This document shows positions 1-7,839 of a stretch of DNA of 25,883 nucleotides, piece after piece. This stretch comes from Prevotella sp. CAG:924 (lineage in GTDB: Bacteria > Bacteroidota > Bacteroidia > Bacteroidales > Bacteroidaceae). Made by a program: the position numbers and the translations under genes. The notes below the pieces were generated by a model, which saw only the letters and a list, made by a program, of their open reading frames with translations, was not told the DNA's origin and did no database searches. The DNA lies in the NCBI GenBank assembly GCA_000431975.1, contig HF988478.1, forward strand, positions 1 through 25,883. The letters are read 5' to 3'. How positions within the stretch are numbered: the stretch's first letter is position 1; every line of letters begins with the position of its first letter.

Positions 1-41
1 TTTGACTGTAAAGAAAAATAGGATAAATTTCAAGAAATCGT

Positions 42-392
42 TCACTTCAGACAGGTCACATCCTGCGAACCGTCGCCCAAGTGCATACCCACATAAGCCA
101 AAAAGTTCTTCTTGATTTTCAACGTGGTGTTGGTACTAGTCGTAAACTTTTCATAGACTTCCACGCGGATGGCCACCTGGGCGGTTTTCTGCATCAGGTC
201 GGCGGCAATAGGTGTGAAGGAGGGAAGGAACGAACCTGCAACCAGGTTGGTCGTATCCAGCTTGTAAGGCCCTCTGCGTCTTACTCCGGTAGAAACATCA
301 TAGCGTTCCTCGATGGATGGTTCAGGCTTTAAATCCTGCTGCCATAAAGTACTTGTTTTGTTGTTCGACAATAGATTTTGTGTCCGCCTCAA
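42..392 (-). CDS. Phage structural protein fragment, start uncertain
   Basis: The frame reads ...ERYDVSTGVRRRGPYKLDTT followed by NLVAGSFLPSFTPIAADLMQ. I recognise this as the N-terminal style of Bacteroides-phage head or capsid-associated proteins (family recognition, not a database match). Only about 95 recognisable residues remain before a TGA at 44-42, so it is much shorter than a structural protein of this kind. The only ATG (392) lies 71 bases inside the upstream gene in another frame and gives an unconvincing N-terminus, and the recognisable part begins near 330. It follows the scaffold-like ORF at 322-981, as expected for a phage head module. It is probably a truncated remnant; the last bases of the window may be past the homologous part. 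Confidence 0.5.
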   Translation of the reverse strand: MRRTQNLLSNNKTSTLWQQDLKPEPSIEERYDVSTGVRRRGPYKLDTTNLVAGSFLPSFTPIAADLMQKTAQVAIRVEVYEKFTTSTNTTLKIKKNFLAYVGMHLGDGSQDVTCLK

Positions 393-981
393 TCATTTTG
401 GCGAACTCGCTCGCTTCTTTCTCCTGCTTCTGCTCTGCAGTTTCAGGAACTTGAGCGAATTTGAAACCGCTGTTAGACATATCCTGTTTCATGTCCTTGA
501 AATAAGTATCCAAGTCCGTGTTCTCAGGAATGGTGCGGTCTTTCAACATAAAATCGGGAATACCGTACTTCTTCGCCACTGCTGAAATCTGAGAATTGCG
601 TTGCGCCTGCGCTTTCTCTGCTTCGTAAACAGACAGCTTTTCAGAAAGAGTCTTGTTGGAATCAATCAAAGCCTGAGCCCATTCAGGGACTTCATCCTTT
701 TTTCCGTCTTTGTTTTCTTCCGGATCCTCGATCGGTTTTCCGTCTTTCCGTCCATGCTTCTTCTCGTAGTTAGAAACAGCGGAAGTCTGTGCCTGTCCTG
801 CACGGAAATCACCATAATTTTGCATCACATCCTGAAATGAAATGCCCTCAACGATGGAGGTTACCTTCGTTTCGTCCGTTACACCCTCAGCCTTTTTCGT
901 AGCTATACGGGTAAGTGTGGCAGTATCCGCCCCAGGGAATTTCTGCTACATTCCTGCCAAAATCATTTCAAATATTGTCAT
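322..981 (-). pseudogene. Phage scaffold-like protein interrupted by in-frame TAG
   Basis: An open frame runs from ATG 981-979 (MTIFEMILAGM) to TGA 324-322, with one TAG at codon 12 (948-946). Without that stop the product would be 219 residues. The part after the stop (QKFPGADTATLTRIATKKAEG...) is clearly coding-like. It continues into a charged, low-complexity central segment (KKHGRKDGKPIEDPEENKDG) and then a coiled-coil-like stretch rich in Lys, Glu and Gln, typical of capsid scaffold or minor structural proteins placed just before the capsid gene. A translation restart could occur at GTG/ATG 828-823, giving about 168 residues. The product family is inferred from composition and context; the in-frame stop is seen directly. 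Nonsense decay is the simplest reading; stop-codon recoding is possible but rests on one codon. Confidence 0.55.
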
Positions 982-1641
982 ACCGTATGAGTTTGATTGA
1001 TAATTTCAATGGGCGTATCTATTATTAGTTGATTATCAATGTTATACGATCTAAACGGTAGAAAAGTGACCGTATGGATTCTGATTAGATACGAAAAGGT
1101 GAAGATTTAACGTATTTAACTTTCAATCACATCAGGAATCATGAAATAAGGGTTGTGAGGGGCGCTTTTAACCGACCTCATAATGTGGTGAATGGAAGTT
1201 ATAGGACGAAATTTATGAAGGGGTACGCTTGAAATGACTCCCTTAAAGAATGTGATTGCCAATCATTCCTTTTTATTCTATAAGAACCAATAGAAATGTA
1301 GCCTATCATACTGTTTTATCACATTTTTATACTTCTTAAACGCAGTTTTTCCATTGGTTATGCTGTATTTTGAAATAAAATAATAGGATGAAACGCAGAA
1401 TAAAGCGAATTTGAGCATTCTCACTGACGGTCAGAGAGTTTGGCTTCGAGTGGCACAGAATGGCGCAAGGGCGTAAAAACGGATTTAGGCGAATTGCAGC
1501 AATAGATGCACTTCCAAACCATTACCCGACACCGGATGCACATTTAACACTAACGGTCTCTATTTCTACGTTCTGCGTAGGTTTACATTCTGCCTTTACA
1601 ACTCCCGTAAACTAATTTTGCATCAAACAAAAAGTAGGATT
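982..1641. other. Gene-free stretch between phage remnant and integrase
   Basis: No convincing ORF is seen on either strand. The stretch holds a perfect 9-bp inverted repeat (ATTGATAAT at 996-1004, ATTATCAAT at 1032-1040) just upstream of the phage ORF start. It also has a near-palindrome at 1420-1438 (CTCaCTGAC-g-GTCAGaGAG), a small hairpin CTACG-ttctg-CGTAG at 1566-1580, and a TAATTTTG promoter-like box at 1613-1620. The attachment site of the mobilizable element should lie here, upstream of the integrase, but I could not fix it. Confidence 0.5.
1613..1620 (+). promoter_or_regulatory. Candidate -7 box for the integrase
   Basis: TAATTTTG fits the Bacteroidetes -7 consensus TAnnTTTG and lies 21 bases before the integrase ATG. 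No good TTTG -33 element at 19-21 bases upstream was found, so the assignment is tentative. The 10-mer ending in TTTGC here also resembles the GTAnnTTTGC core used by IntDOT-type integrases. Confidence 0.35.
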
Positions 1642-2850
1642 ATGAGGAGTACTTTCAAGACAGTCTTCTATGTAAACGGAAGCAAGGAGAAAAACGGAAT
1701 TGTCCCCATCATGGGACGGGTTACAATCAACGGGACTATCGCGCAGTTCAGTTGCAAGCAACGCATCTCCAAGGATTTGTGGGATGCCAAAGGCAACAGG
1801 GCGAAAGGCAAGAGCCGCGAGGCGGTGGCGGTAAACTATGCCCTTGACAACATCAAGGCACAGATAACGAAGCATTACCAGCGGCTTTCCGACCGTGAGG
1901 CGTTTGTCACGGCTGAAATGGTGCGCAACGCCTATCAAGGCGTCGGAACGGAGTATGAAACTTTGTTGCGAGCCTTTGACAAGGAGAACGAGGCGTTTGC
2001 CAAACGGGTGGGCAAAGACCGCTCCAAGCGCACGTACCAAAAGTACCTTACCGTCCGCAAATACGTGGCGGAGTTCATCAAGCGGCAGTACAAGCGGACG
2101 GACATGGCGATGAACGAACTGACGGAGGACTTCATCCGTGACTATTGTCTGTACCTGCGAAATGAAGTGGGGTTGGCGCAATCGTCCGTGTGGATATACT
2201 CCATACCGTTGAAGCACATCGTAACCACGGCGCACTACAACGGCAAGATTCCGAGAAACCCGTTTGCGATGTACCATCTTGACCCTGACCACAAGGAGCG
2301 TGGCTTTCTCACGGAGGATGAAATTCAGGCGTTGAGTGCAATCAAGCTGGACAATCCCAACTTTGCATTGGCAAGAGACCTGTTCCTGTTCGGTTGTTGG
2401 ACGGGAATCTCGTTCACGGACATCAAGAACCTGACCACCGACAACATCGTGGAAATGAACGGTACACCGTGGATTGTATCGAAACGCCAAAAGACGGGCG
2501 TGCCATTCCAAATCAAGCTGATGGACATTCCCATGCAGATAATCAGGCGTTACGAACCGTTCAGAACTGACAAGCGGCTTTTCAATATCGGCTCACTTGA
2601 CACGGTGAACAAACGCATCAAGGCTGTGGCGAAGAAATGCGGGATAGATAAGCCGATTTCATTCCATTTAAGTCGCCATTCATTCGCAGTTTTGGCTCTC
2701 AATTACGGTATGCCGATAGAGAGCGTGAGCAAGATTTTAGGGCATACGAACATAACCACCACGCAGATTTATGCGAAGGTGACCAACGCTAAACTTGAAA
2801 ACGACATATCCGCCTTTGAGAGCAAGGTAAGCGGACGTTTCGTCCTATAA
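1642..2850 (+). CDS. Tyrosine recombinase / integrase, IntDOT-like
   Basis: Site-specific integrase of the mobilizable element, 402 residues. An N-terminal arm-binding-type domain (about 1-90) is followed by a SAM-like core-binding domain (about 105-205) and the catalytic domain (about 220-395). Catalytic residues visible are K284, H342-R345 (HLSRH), H368 (GHTN) and the nucleophile Y377 (TQIYAKV). The usual first Arg in TGxR is Ser here (S257 in TGISFTD), which is the substitution known from IntDOT of CTnDOT, where another Arg compensates. I chose the ATG at 1642 (MRSTFKTVFY) because it matches usual family N-termini; an in-frame TTG at 1618 is an unlikely start. Ten bases separate it from the next ORF, suggesting co-transcription. 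Confidence 0.93.
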   Translation: MRSTFKTVFYVNGSKEKNGIVPIMGRVTINGTIAQFSCKQRISKDLWDAKGNRAKGKSREAVAVNYALDNIKAQITKHYQRLSDREAFVTAEMVRNAYQGVGTEYETLLRAFDKENEAFAKRVGKDRSKRTYQKYLTVRKYVAEFIKRQYKRTDMAMNELTEDFIRDYCLYLRNEVGLAQSSVWIYSIPLKHIVTTAHYNGKIPRNPFAMYHLDPDHKERGFLTEDEIQALSAIKLDNPNFALARDLFLFGCWTGISFTDIKNLTTDNIVEMNGTPWIVSKRQKTGVPFQIKLMDIPMQIIRRYEPFRTDKRLFNIGSLDTVNKRIKAVAKKCGIDKPISFHLSRHSFAVLALNYGMPIESVSKILGHTNITTTQIYAKVTNAKLENDISAFESKVSGRFVL

Positions 2851-2860
2851 CGCACAACCT

Positions 2861-3232
2861 ATGGAACGGACAACAATCACGATGGACGGGTGCGGCAGAG
2901 TTGCCGTGCCGTCCGATGCCGCCAACGTGTGGATGAGCGAAATGGAGTTGATAAAGCTGTTCGATGTCATCGCCCCGACACTCCGTGCCGCCATCCGAGC
3001 CGTGTACAAAAGCGGAGCGCTGCAACCTTGCGAGGTGGAAAGGAGCATCAGGCTGCACAACGGCTATTATACGGAAGCGTATGCCATGTCAATGGTCGTG
3101 GCACTCGCTTTCCGTATCAACACACCCAATGCCGCAAGGGTACGTAATGCCCTGTTGGAAAGGCTGTGCTTGCGAAAAGAAAGACAAATGCTGTGGCTTT
3201 CGTTAGGCAACAGTACATCGTGTAAGTGTTAG
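2861..3232 (+). CDS. Small RhuM-like protein of mobilizable element
   Basis: 123 residues with no clear catalytic motif. Residues about 24-105 (VWMSEMELIKLFDVIAPTLR ... YAMSMVVALAFRINTPNAAR) follow the pattern of the N-terminal region of RhuM/KilA-like proteins: a short helix-turn-helix-like segment, a 'YKSG-L' element, then a tyrosine before 'xxVxALAFRxN'. RhuM proteins are about 330 residues, so this is a short, single-domain relative. It starts 10 bases after the integrase stop and is followed by a terminator, so it probably forms a two-gene unit with the integrase and could act as a DNA-binding accessory or recombination directionality protein. That role is inference from position only. 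Confidence 0.7.
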   Translation: MERTTITMDGCGRVAVPSDAANVWMSEMELIKLFDVIAPTLRAAIRAVYKSGALQPCEVERSIRLHNGYYTEAYAMSMVVALAFRINTPNAARVRNALLERLCLRKERQMLWLSLGNSTSCKC

Positions 3233-3282
3233 AGAGTGCGGTTGCGTGTCAATACGCCTTTGCGGTCACACAACCCAAGTCT

Positions 3283-3326
3283 GCCCGAAGAAGTGAGTAT
3301 ATCCGCTTCTCCGGGCTTTTTCTTTT
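3283..3326 (+). terminator. Rho-independent terminator after int unit
   Basis: The arms GCCCGAAGAAGTG (3283-3295) and CGCTTCTCCGGGC (3304-3316) pair over 13 positions with one mismatch and one G-U, and are followed by TTTTTCTTTT. It closes the integrase/RhuM-like transcription unit. Confidence 0.8.
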
Positions 3327-3434
3327 CGTCTTTGGAAGGCTGATATTGCCCGTTCCGCCGCATTTTCTTATCTGTCAGTTTCTTTTGCGCCGTTCTGCAT
3401 CGTTTTACTTATCAAGGTTTTAGCCGTCCTGCCG

Positions 3435-3442
3435 TAGCTTTG
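3435..3442 (+). promoter_or_regulatory. Candidate -7 box before replication gene
   Basis: TAGCTTTG fits TAnnTTTG and lies 61 bases before the ATG at 3504. A GCCGAC-aagat-GTCGGC hairpin (3463-3479) sits in the predicted leader. No clear -33 box is visible. The surrounding 10-mer at 3434-3443 also matches the CTnDOT core pattern GTAnnTTTGC, which cannot be separated from a promoter box by sequence alone. Confidence 0.4.
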
Positions 3443-3503
3443 CACCCATGTTCAACCCGCCTGCCGACAAGATGTCGGCGGCACTAAAACCTGTATTTGA
3501 GAT

Positions 3504-4697
3504 ATGGAAAAGAAAGAAGAATTCATTAGAGTAGGCACAACGCTCTACAAGATTGTGAACCAGCCACGCATTGACGGCGGCTATGTGAGGAAACGCATCG
3601 CATGGAACTCCGAGACCTTGCGGCAGGACTACGGCAAGGACTACATGGCGGGCATCCCGAAGTATGACGGCTTCTGCACCGTACCCGACCATGTGGGCTA
3701 CCAGCCCGTTGTCGGCAAGTTCCTCAACCTCTACGAGCCGATAAACCACCAGCCGCAGGAGGGCGACTTTCCCTGCATCCGCTCGTTGGTGGAACACATC
3801 TTCGGCGAACAGTACGAGTTGGGCATGGACTACTTGCAGCTGCTCTACCTCTATCCCGTTCAGAAACTCCCCATCCTCCTGCTCGTGTCCGAAGAACGGA
3901 ATACGGGCAAAAGTACGTTCCTGAACTTCCTGAAAGCCGTATTCCAAAACAACGTGACGTTCAATACCAACGAGGACTTCCGCAGCCAGTTCAATTCCGA
4001 CTGGGCTGGCAAGCTGCTCATCATGGTGGACGAGGTATTGCTCAACCGCCGTGAGGACAGCGAGCGTTTGAAGAATCTCAGTACCACGCTTTCCTACAAG
4101 GTAGAGGCGAAAGGAAAAGACCGTGACGAGATAGGCTTCTTCGCAAAGTTCGTGTTGTGTTCCAACAACGAGCATCTGCCCGTCATCATTGACATTGGCG
4201 AGACACGCTATTGGGTGCGGAAGATTGTGCCGCTACAGAATGACGATACCGACTTCCTGCAAAAGCTGAAAGCGGAAATCCCCGCTTTCCTGCACTTCCT
4301 ATGCAACCGTGCACTCTCCACCGAGAAGGAGAGCCGTATGTGGTTCGACCCGAAACGGCTGGAAACGGATGCCCTGCGGAAGATAATCCGAAGCAACCGT
4401 AACCGTTTGGAGATAGAGATGGCGGAACTGCTGCTCGACATCATGGCAAGCGTGGGTGTCAGTTCTGTTTCTTTTTGCCTCAATGACATCATCCCGTTGC
4501 TCGTATGCTCGCAAGTCAAGGTGGAGAAGTCGCAGGTTCGGAAAGTGGTGCAGGAGTGCTGGAAGCTGGCTCCTGCATCCAATTCGCTTTCCTACACCAC
4601 CTACCAATACGACTACAACCGCGAATGCCGCTATTCACCCGTCAGGAGAATTGGACGCTACTACACGGTAAGCAAATCGCAGTTGGAAATGCTTTGA
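3504..4697 (+). CDS. Primase/helicase-like replication protein (SF3-type ATPase)
   Basis: 397 residues of the DUF5906/virulence-associated-E-like class. The ATPase core shows Walker A SEERNTGKST at 129-138 (K136), Walker B LLIMVDEV with D176 and E177, and a motif C-like FVLCSNN at 216-222 ending in Asn, as in superfamily 3 helicases. The C-terminal 150 residues look like a winged-helix region (KSQVRKVVQECWKLA). No zinc or TOPRIM primase domain is visible, so this is the helicase-like half or a short Rep. Its place between integrase and relaxase, directly before a repeat cluster, parallels prmN1 of NBU1 and suggests replication of the excised circle (inference). The translation signal before ATG 3504 is weak. 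Confidence 0.82.
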   Translation: MEKKEEFIRVGTTLYKIVNQPRIDGGYVRKRIAWNSETLRQDYGKDYMAGIPKYDGFCTVPDHVGYQPVVGKFLNLYEPINHQPQEGDFPCIRSLVEHIFGEQYELGMDYLQLLYLYPVQKLPILLLVSEERNTGKSTFLNFLKAVFQNNVTFNTNEDFRSQFNSDWAGKLLIMVDEVLLNRREDSERLKNLSTTLSYKVEAKGKDRDEIGFFAKFVLCSNNEHLPVIIDIGETRYWVRKIVPLQNDDTDFLQKLKAEIPAFLHFLCNRALSTEKESRMWFDPKRLETDALRKIIRSNRNRLEIEMAELLLDIMASVGVSSVSFCLNDIIPLLVCSQVKVEKSQVRKVVQECWKLAPASNSLSYTTYQYDYNRECRYSPVRRIGRYYTVSKSQLEML

Positions 4698-4702
4698 TAT
4701 TT

Positions 4703-4934
4703 TGATGAAATGATGAAATCATATATAAACATAAAGAATAACAGCAACTTACATCCTCATCAAACACTCAACAAAAGGATTTGGCTGATGAAAAGAGAAA
4801 GCGGATGCAGCCTCACACATCACTTTTCTTTTGGCGAGCGGTTTGATGAAACGCTGATGAAAGGTTATTGCATTAGTTGTCAGTATATTAGACTATCCAA
4901 TCATCAATTCATCGGATTTTCACCCCTCATCAAG
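4703..4934 (+). repeat. TGATGAAA repeat cluster, candidate replication origin
   Basis: Exact copies of TGATGAAA occur at 4703-4710, 4711-4718 (tandem), 4786-4793, 4844-4851 and 4855-4862. An inverted exact copy TCATCAAA is at 4757-4764, with inverted near-copies at 4901-4908 and 4927-4934. Eight sites in about 230 bases between a helicase-like Rep gene and the relaxase look like iterons of an origin. They could instead be binding sites for a regulator of mobilization. An open frame (4710-5117) crosses the repeats but its product has no protein-like features, and I treat the whole 4698-5277 interval as non-coding. Confidence 0.55.
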
Positions 4935-5109
4935 TCCGCCGGGAAAGCAACAAAGGTGAATATCGCCATCCGTAGGCTGGTCGGACGGACTTCCGTCCTG
5001 CCGACCGACAAGGGAAAGCCGATGTCGCTGGCGAAAAGAAAAAGCAACCAATGTCCGCCAACATCACCGCTGACACCACCGCAGGCTTTTGGGAAACAAA
5101 AAGCCATAG

Positions 5110-5187
5110 CTCATTAGGGCGTTTTCTTCACGCACCGCTTCGCTCATGCTAAAAACACCCTAATGAGCCAATGGGGTTGCACCCCTC
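5110..5187 (+). other. oriT-like region upstream of relaxase
   Basis: A long inverted repeat pairs CTCATTAGGGCGTTTT (5110-5125) with AAAAACACCCTAATGAG (5150-5166). It is followed immediately by the hairpin GGGGT-TGC-ACCCC (5173-5185) and then CTCTGGACACCCCCG. Inverted repeats just upstream of a MobV-type gene are the usual place for the nick site. The exact nick position cannot be read from sequence. Another small palindrome, ACAAAC-aa-GTTTGT, lies at 5239-5252. Confidence 0.65.
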
Positions 5188-5277
5188 TGGACACCCCCGT
5201 TTGTCCTGTGCGGCATGACCGCAGGCGGACGAACATTGACAAACAAGTTTGTAGAACCTCAAAAACAAGAAACGAAC

Positions 5278-6648
5278 ATGGGATACATAAGCATTCAAAT
5301 CAACAAGGCGAAAGGGTCGGCTGACACGGGCGCATCCGACCACATAGAACGCAAGACCACGCCCAAGAACACAGACCCCACACGCACCCATCTCAACCGT
5401 GAACTGGTGCAATTCCCCGATGGCGTGGCAGACCGTACCGAAGCGATAAGCCACCGCATCCGCACGGCTGGCATCAGGCGTAAGATAACGTCCGACCAAG
5501 TGAGGGCAATCCGCATCGTGCTTTCAGGTACGCATGAGGATATGGTGAAAGTACAAGACGAGGGTAGACTATCCGAATGGTGCGATGACAACCTGCAATG
5601 GCTGCACCGCACATTCGGCAGGGAGAACACTGTTTCGGCGGTGCTTCACATGGACGAGCACACGCCGCACATCCATGCCACGGTCGTGCCGATAGTGACG
5701 GGAGAACGCAGGAAAGCGAGGAAGAAGCAAGCGGAGGGTAAACGCACCTACCGCAAGAAAGCCAACGCCGTCCGCCTGTGCGCAGATGACCTCATGAGCC
5801 GTGAAAGGCTTGTTTCCTATCACGACAGTTATGCCAAGGCGATGGCGAAGTACGGCTTGCAGCGTGGCATTCGTGGCTCAGAGGCACGGCATACCACCAC
5901 AGCCCAATACTACCGTGACTTGAAACGGCAGACGGGAGAGCTTGAAACCAACGTAAGGCAGTTGCAGACCGAACAGAAACAAGCGGAACGGCTGCTTGCC
6001 GAAGTCAGGAAGGAAATCAAGTCGGAGAAGCTGGAAGCCGCCAAGACCGAGGCGAAAGCGGCACTTGTGGCAAAGGTCGGTTCTCTTTTGGGCAGCGGCA
6101 AGTTGAAAGAACTTGAAGCCGACAACCGCACCCTGCAAAATGAGGTTGCAGCCCGTGACGAGAGTATCGAGTTGTTGCAACAACAGATGCAGCGGCAGCA
6201 GGATGAACACAGCCGCCAACTGATGGAACTGCAAGCCCAGCACCGCAGGGAAATGTCGGACAAGGAAGCGGAACACCAAAGGGAAGTGTCATTCCTGAAA
6301 TCCATCATCCAAAAAGCCAAGAAATGGTTTCCGCTGTTCCAAGAGCTTGTGTACATGGAGAAGTTCTGCCTCAAAGTCGGCTTCACCGAAAGGCAGACCG
6401 CCACGCTTATCAGCGGCAAGCCGCTGTTCTACGAAGGCGAACTCTACTCGGAAGAACACAAACGGAAATTCAAAACCGAGGAAGCAGGCTTCCAAGTGGT
6501 AAAAGACCCGAAAGACAAGTCTAAGCTTGCACTTGCCATCAACGGGCAACTGATTGGGGAATGGTTCAAGGAGCAGTTCGACAAACTGTTTTCGTCCATA
6601 CGAAAAAATGTTATGTCACCTCGAAGCAGAAAAGGACTTCGACAATAA
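5278..6648 (+). CDS. MobV-family relaxase (Mob/Pre)
   Basis: 456-residue mobilization relaxase that would nick oriT and lead strand transfer using a conjugation apparatus supplied by another element. The N-terminal Mob/Pre domain (about 1-200) includes an early HLNREL segment around N40 and the histidine-rich metal motif HMDEHTPHIH at 124-133 followed by ATVVP. Residues about 220-355 form a long coiled coil rich in Glu, Gln, Lys and Arg. The C-terminal 100 residues are unassigned. I chose the ATG at 5278 (MGYISIQINK) because it gives the family's usual N-terminus; an in-frame start at 5215 would add 21 poorly conserved residues. No coupling protein or type IV secretion genes are present, so the element is mobilizable, not self-transmissible. 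Confidence 0.92.
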   Translation: MGYISIQINKAKGSADTGASDHIERKTTPKNTDPTRTHLNRELVQFPDGVADRTEAISHRIRTAGIRRKITSDQVRAIRIVLSGTHEDMVKVQDEGRLSEWCDDNLQWLHRTFGRENTVSAVLHMDEHTPHIHATVVPIVTGERRKARKKQAEGKRTYRKKANAVRLCADDLMSRERLVSYHDSYAKAMAKYGLQRGIRGSEARHTTTAQYYRDLKRQTGELETNVRQLQTEQKQAERLLAEVRKEIKSEKLEAAKTEAKAALVAKVGSLLGSGKLKELEADNRTLQNEVAARDESIELLQQQMQRQQDEHSRQLMELQAQHRREMSDKEAEHQREVSFLKSIIQKAKKWFPLFQELVYMEKFCLKVGFTERQTATLISGKPLFYEGELYSEEHKRKFKTEEAGFQVVKDPKDKSKLALAINGQLIGEWFKEQFDKLFSSIRKNVMSPRSRKGLRQ

Positions 6649-6674
6649 GAGTTAATTTGCTTAAACCTAACGGG

Positions 6675-6715
6675 AAAGGAATAGTCTAATAATTGATTAG
6701 GTTATTCCTTTTCAT
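6675..6715 (+). terminator. Terminator after mob
   Basis: AAAGGAATA (6675-6683) pairs with TATTCCTTT (6703-6711), and the inner CTAAT (6686-6690) pairs with ATTAG (6696-6700) around the loop AATTG, leaving a GT/GT internal mismatch. It is followed by a T-rich stretch. The downstream half overlaps the candidate promoter of the next gene. Confidence 0.7.
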
Positions 6716-6723
6716 TATCTTTG
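6692..6723 (+). promoter_or_regulatory. Promoter of secreted-protein cargo genes
   Basis: ATTG (6692-6695) and TATCTTTG (6716-6723) with 20 bases between fit the Bacteroidetes pattern TTTG-N19-21-TAnnTTTG. The -7 box lies 22 bases before the ATG at 6746. The -33 element is inside the mob terminator hairpin. Confidence 0.6.
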
Positions 6724-6745
6724 AGTGTCATTAAGATGATAGATT

Positions 6746-7820
6746 ATGAAAAAGTTTCTGTGTATATTGCTTTTACTCATGAATTTCTATTTGCTCCCAG
6801 CACAAAAAATGTTGGTTGCATTTACTATGGATAAACATCTTGAGGTCGGCGTTCCTGTATGCTATCTGGATGAACGAGGCGATACCATTGTACCATACGG
6901 CAGATACAAGTTCTGCCAAACGGATACCATACGAAACATAGGTTTTGTGTATGAGAACAAACAGAACGCACGGATAGTCTGTATAGACAATCAAGGCAAA
7001 GGATTGTTCTATGTGTTCAAATGTGACAACGGTCCCGATTATATCAGTGAAGGACTTTTCCGCATAATGGATGAGAACGGACTGATAGGGTTTGCCGATT
7101 CATTGGGCAATGTGGTTATTAAGCCTCAATTCAAATTTGCCACATCATTTGAAAACGGAAAAGCACAAGCCACAACAAGCGGGGACGCAATTAATGATGG
7201 AGAACATTCTTTTTGGAAATCAGATGAATGGCAACTTATTGATCACAAAGGCGATAAAATGATAAAATATGCGGCCATCAGAAGTGGTAGGAGTTTGAAA
7301 GGGTTGCAAATCACTATATTTGGTAAGCAAAGAAAAATTTCCCAAGAAATATCCTACTCATATCCTCCTGACATTGAATTTGCCAACAATCTCGATGTTT
7401 GGGTTAACTTACAAGACGTTAGTTTTGATGGTAAAGACGATATACTTGTCAATCTTGGTCAGTATGGCAATCAAATGATACAATATTATGATTGCCTTGT
7501 GTGGAATGAAACAAAGGGGGCAATATTGTAAAGATGAAAGTTTTAGGCAGATAGAAAATCCACAAATAAACAACGACAAGAGATGTGTGTTTTCTTCATC
7601 GCGTATCTCGGCCGCATCTTACAGCTACAAACGTTTTGAGTTTATTGAAGGTCATTTTATTGAGACAGCCGCATTGACCCAGACTTTCAAAACATCTAAA
7701 CAACCGCCTTTATTCACGGAAAAGCAATATATCAAAGGCAAGGGTTTGGTAACATTGCACAAAGATGTTTCAGTAGACAAGATAAACCGTGATTGGCTGT
7801 CAATCATTATAATGAAGTAA
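6746..7820 (+). pseudogene. Secreted WG-repeat protein, frameshifted in a G5 run
   Basis: The first frame (6746-7531) encodes a signal peptide (MKKFLCILLLLMNFYLLPAQ) and a WG-like repeat region, for example GLIGFADSLGNVVIKPQFKF. It breaks shortly after a run of five G at 7516-7520 (...WNETKGAIL, stop). Dropping one G continues the protein as ETKGQYCKDESFRQIENPQI and on to a stop at 7820, through a region with the motif RISAASYSYKRFEFIEGHFI. That segment resembles the C-terminal domain of XAC2610/FG-GAP-like periplasmic proteins and completes a domain begun before the break (VSFDGKDDILVNLGQYGNQ). The repaired product is about 357 residues. It is followed 19 bases later by another secreted protein. 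WG-repeat proteins usually have binding roles and no enzyme activity; the target is unknown. The break may be a real mutation, phase variation or a homopolymer sequencing error. Confidence 0.75.
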
Positions 7821-7839
7821 CATCAAAAACAAGAAAAAA

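Noticed and set aside
3434..3443. GTAGCTTTGC as an integration core
   Set aside because: It matches the CTnDOT core pattern, but it lies inside the element between int and the Rep-like gene and is equally explained as a -7 promoter box.
3420..4175. 251-residue minus-strand frame opposite the replication gene
   Set aside because: No motifs; the plus strand has Walker A, Walker B and motif C.
4710..5117. 135-residue open frame across the TGATGAAA repeats
   Set aside because: The product is low in protein-like features, overlaps the repeat cluster and abuts the oriT-like region; open by chance.
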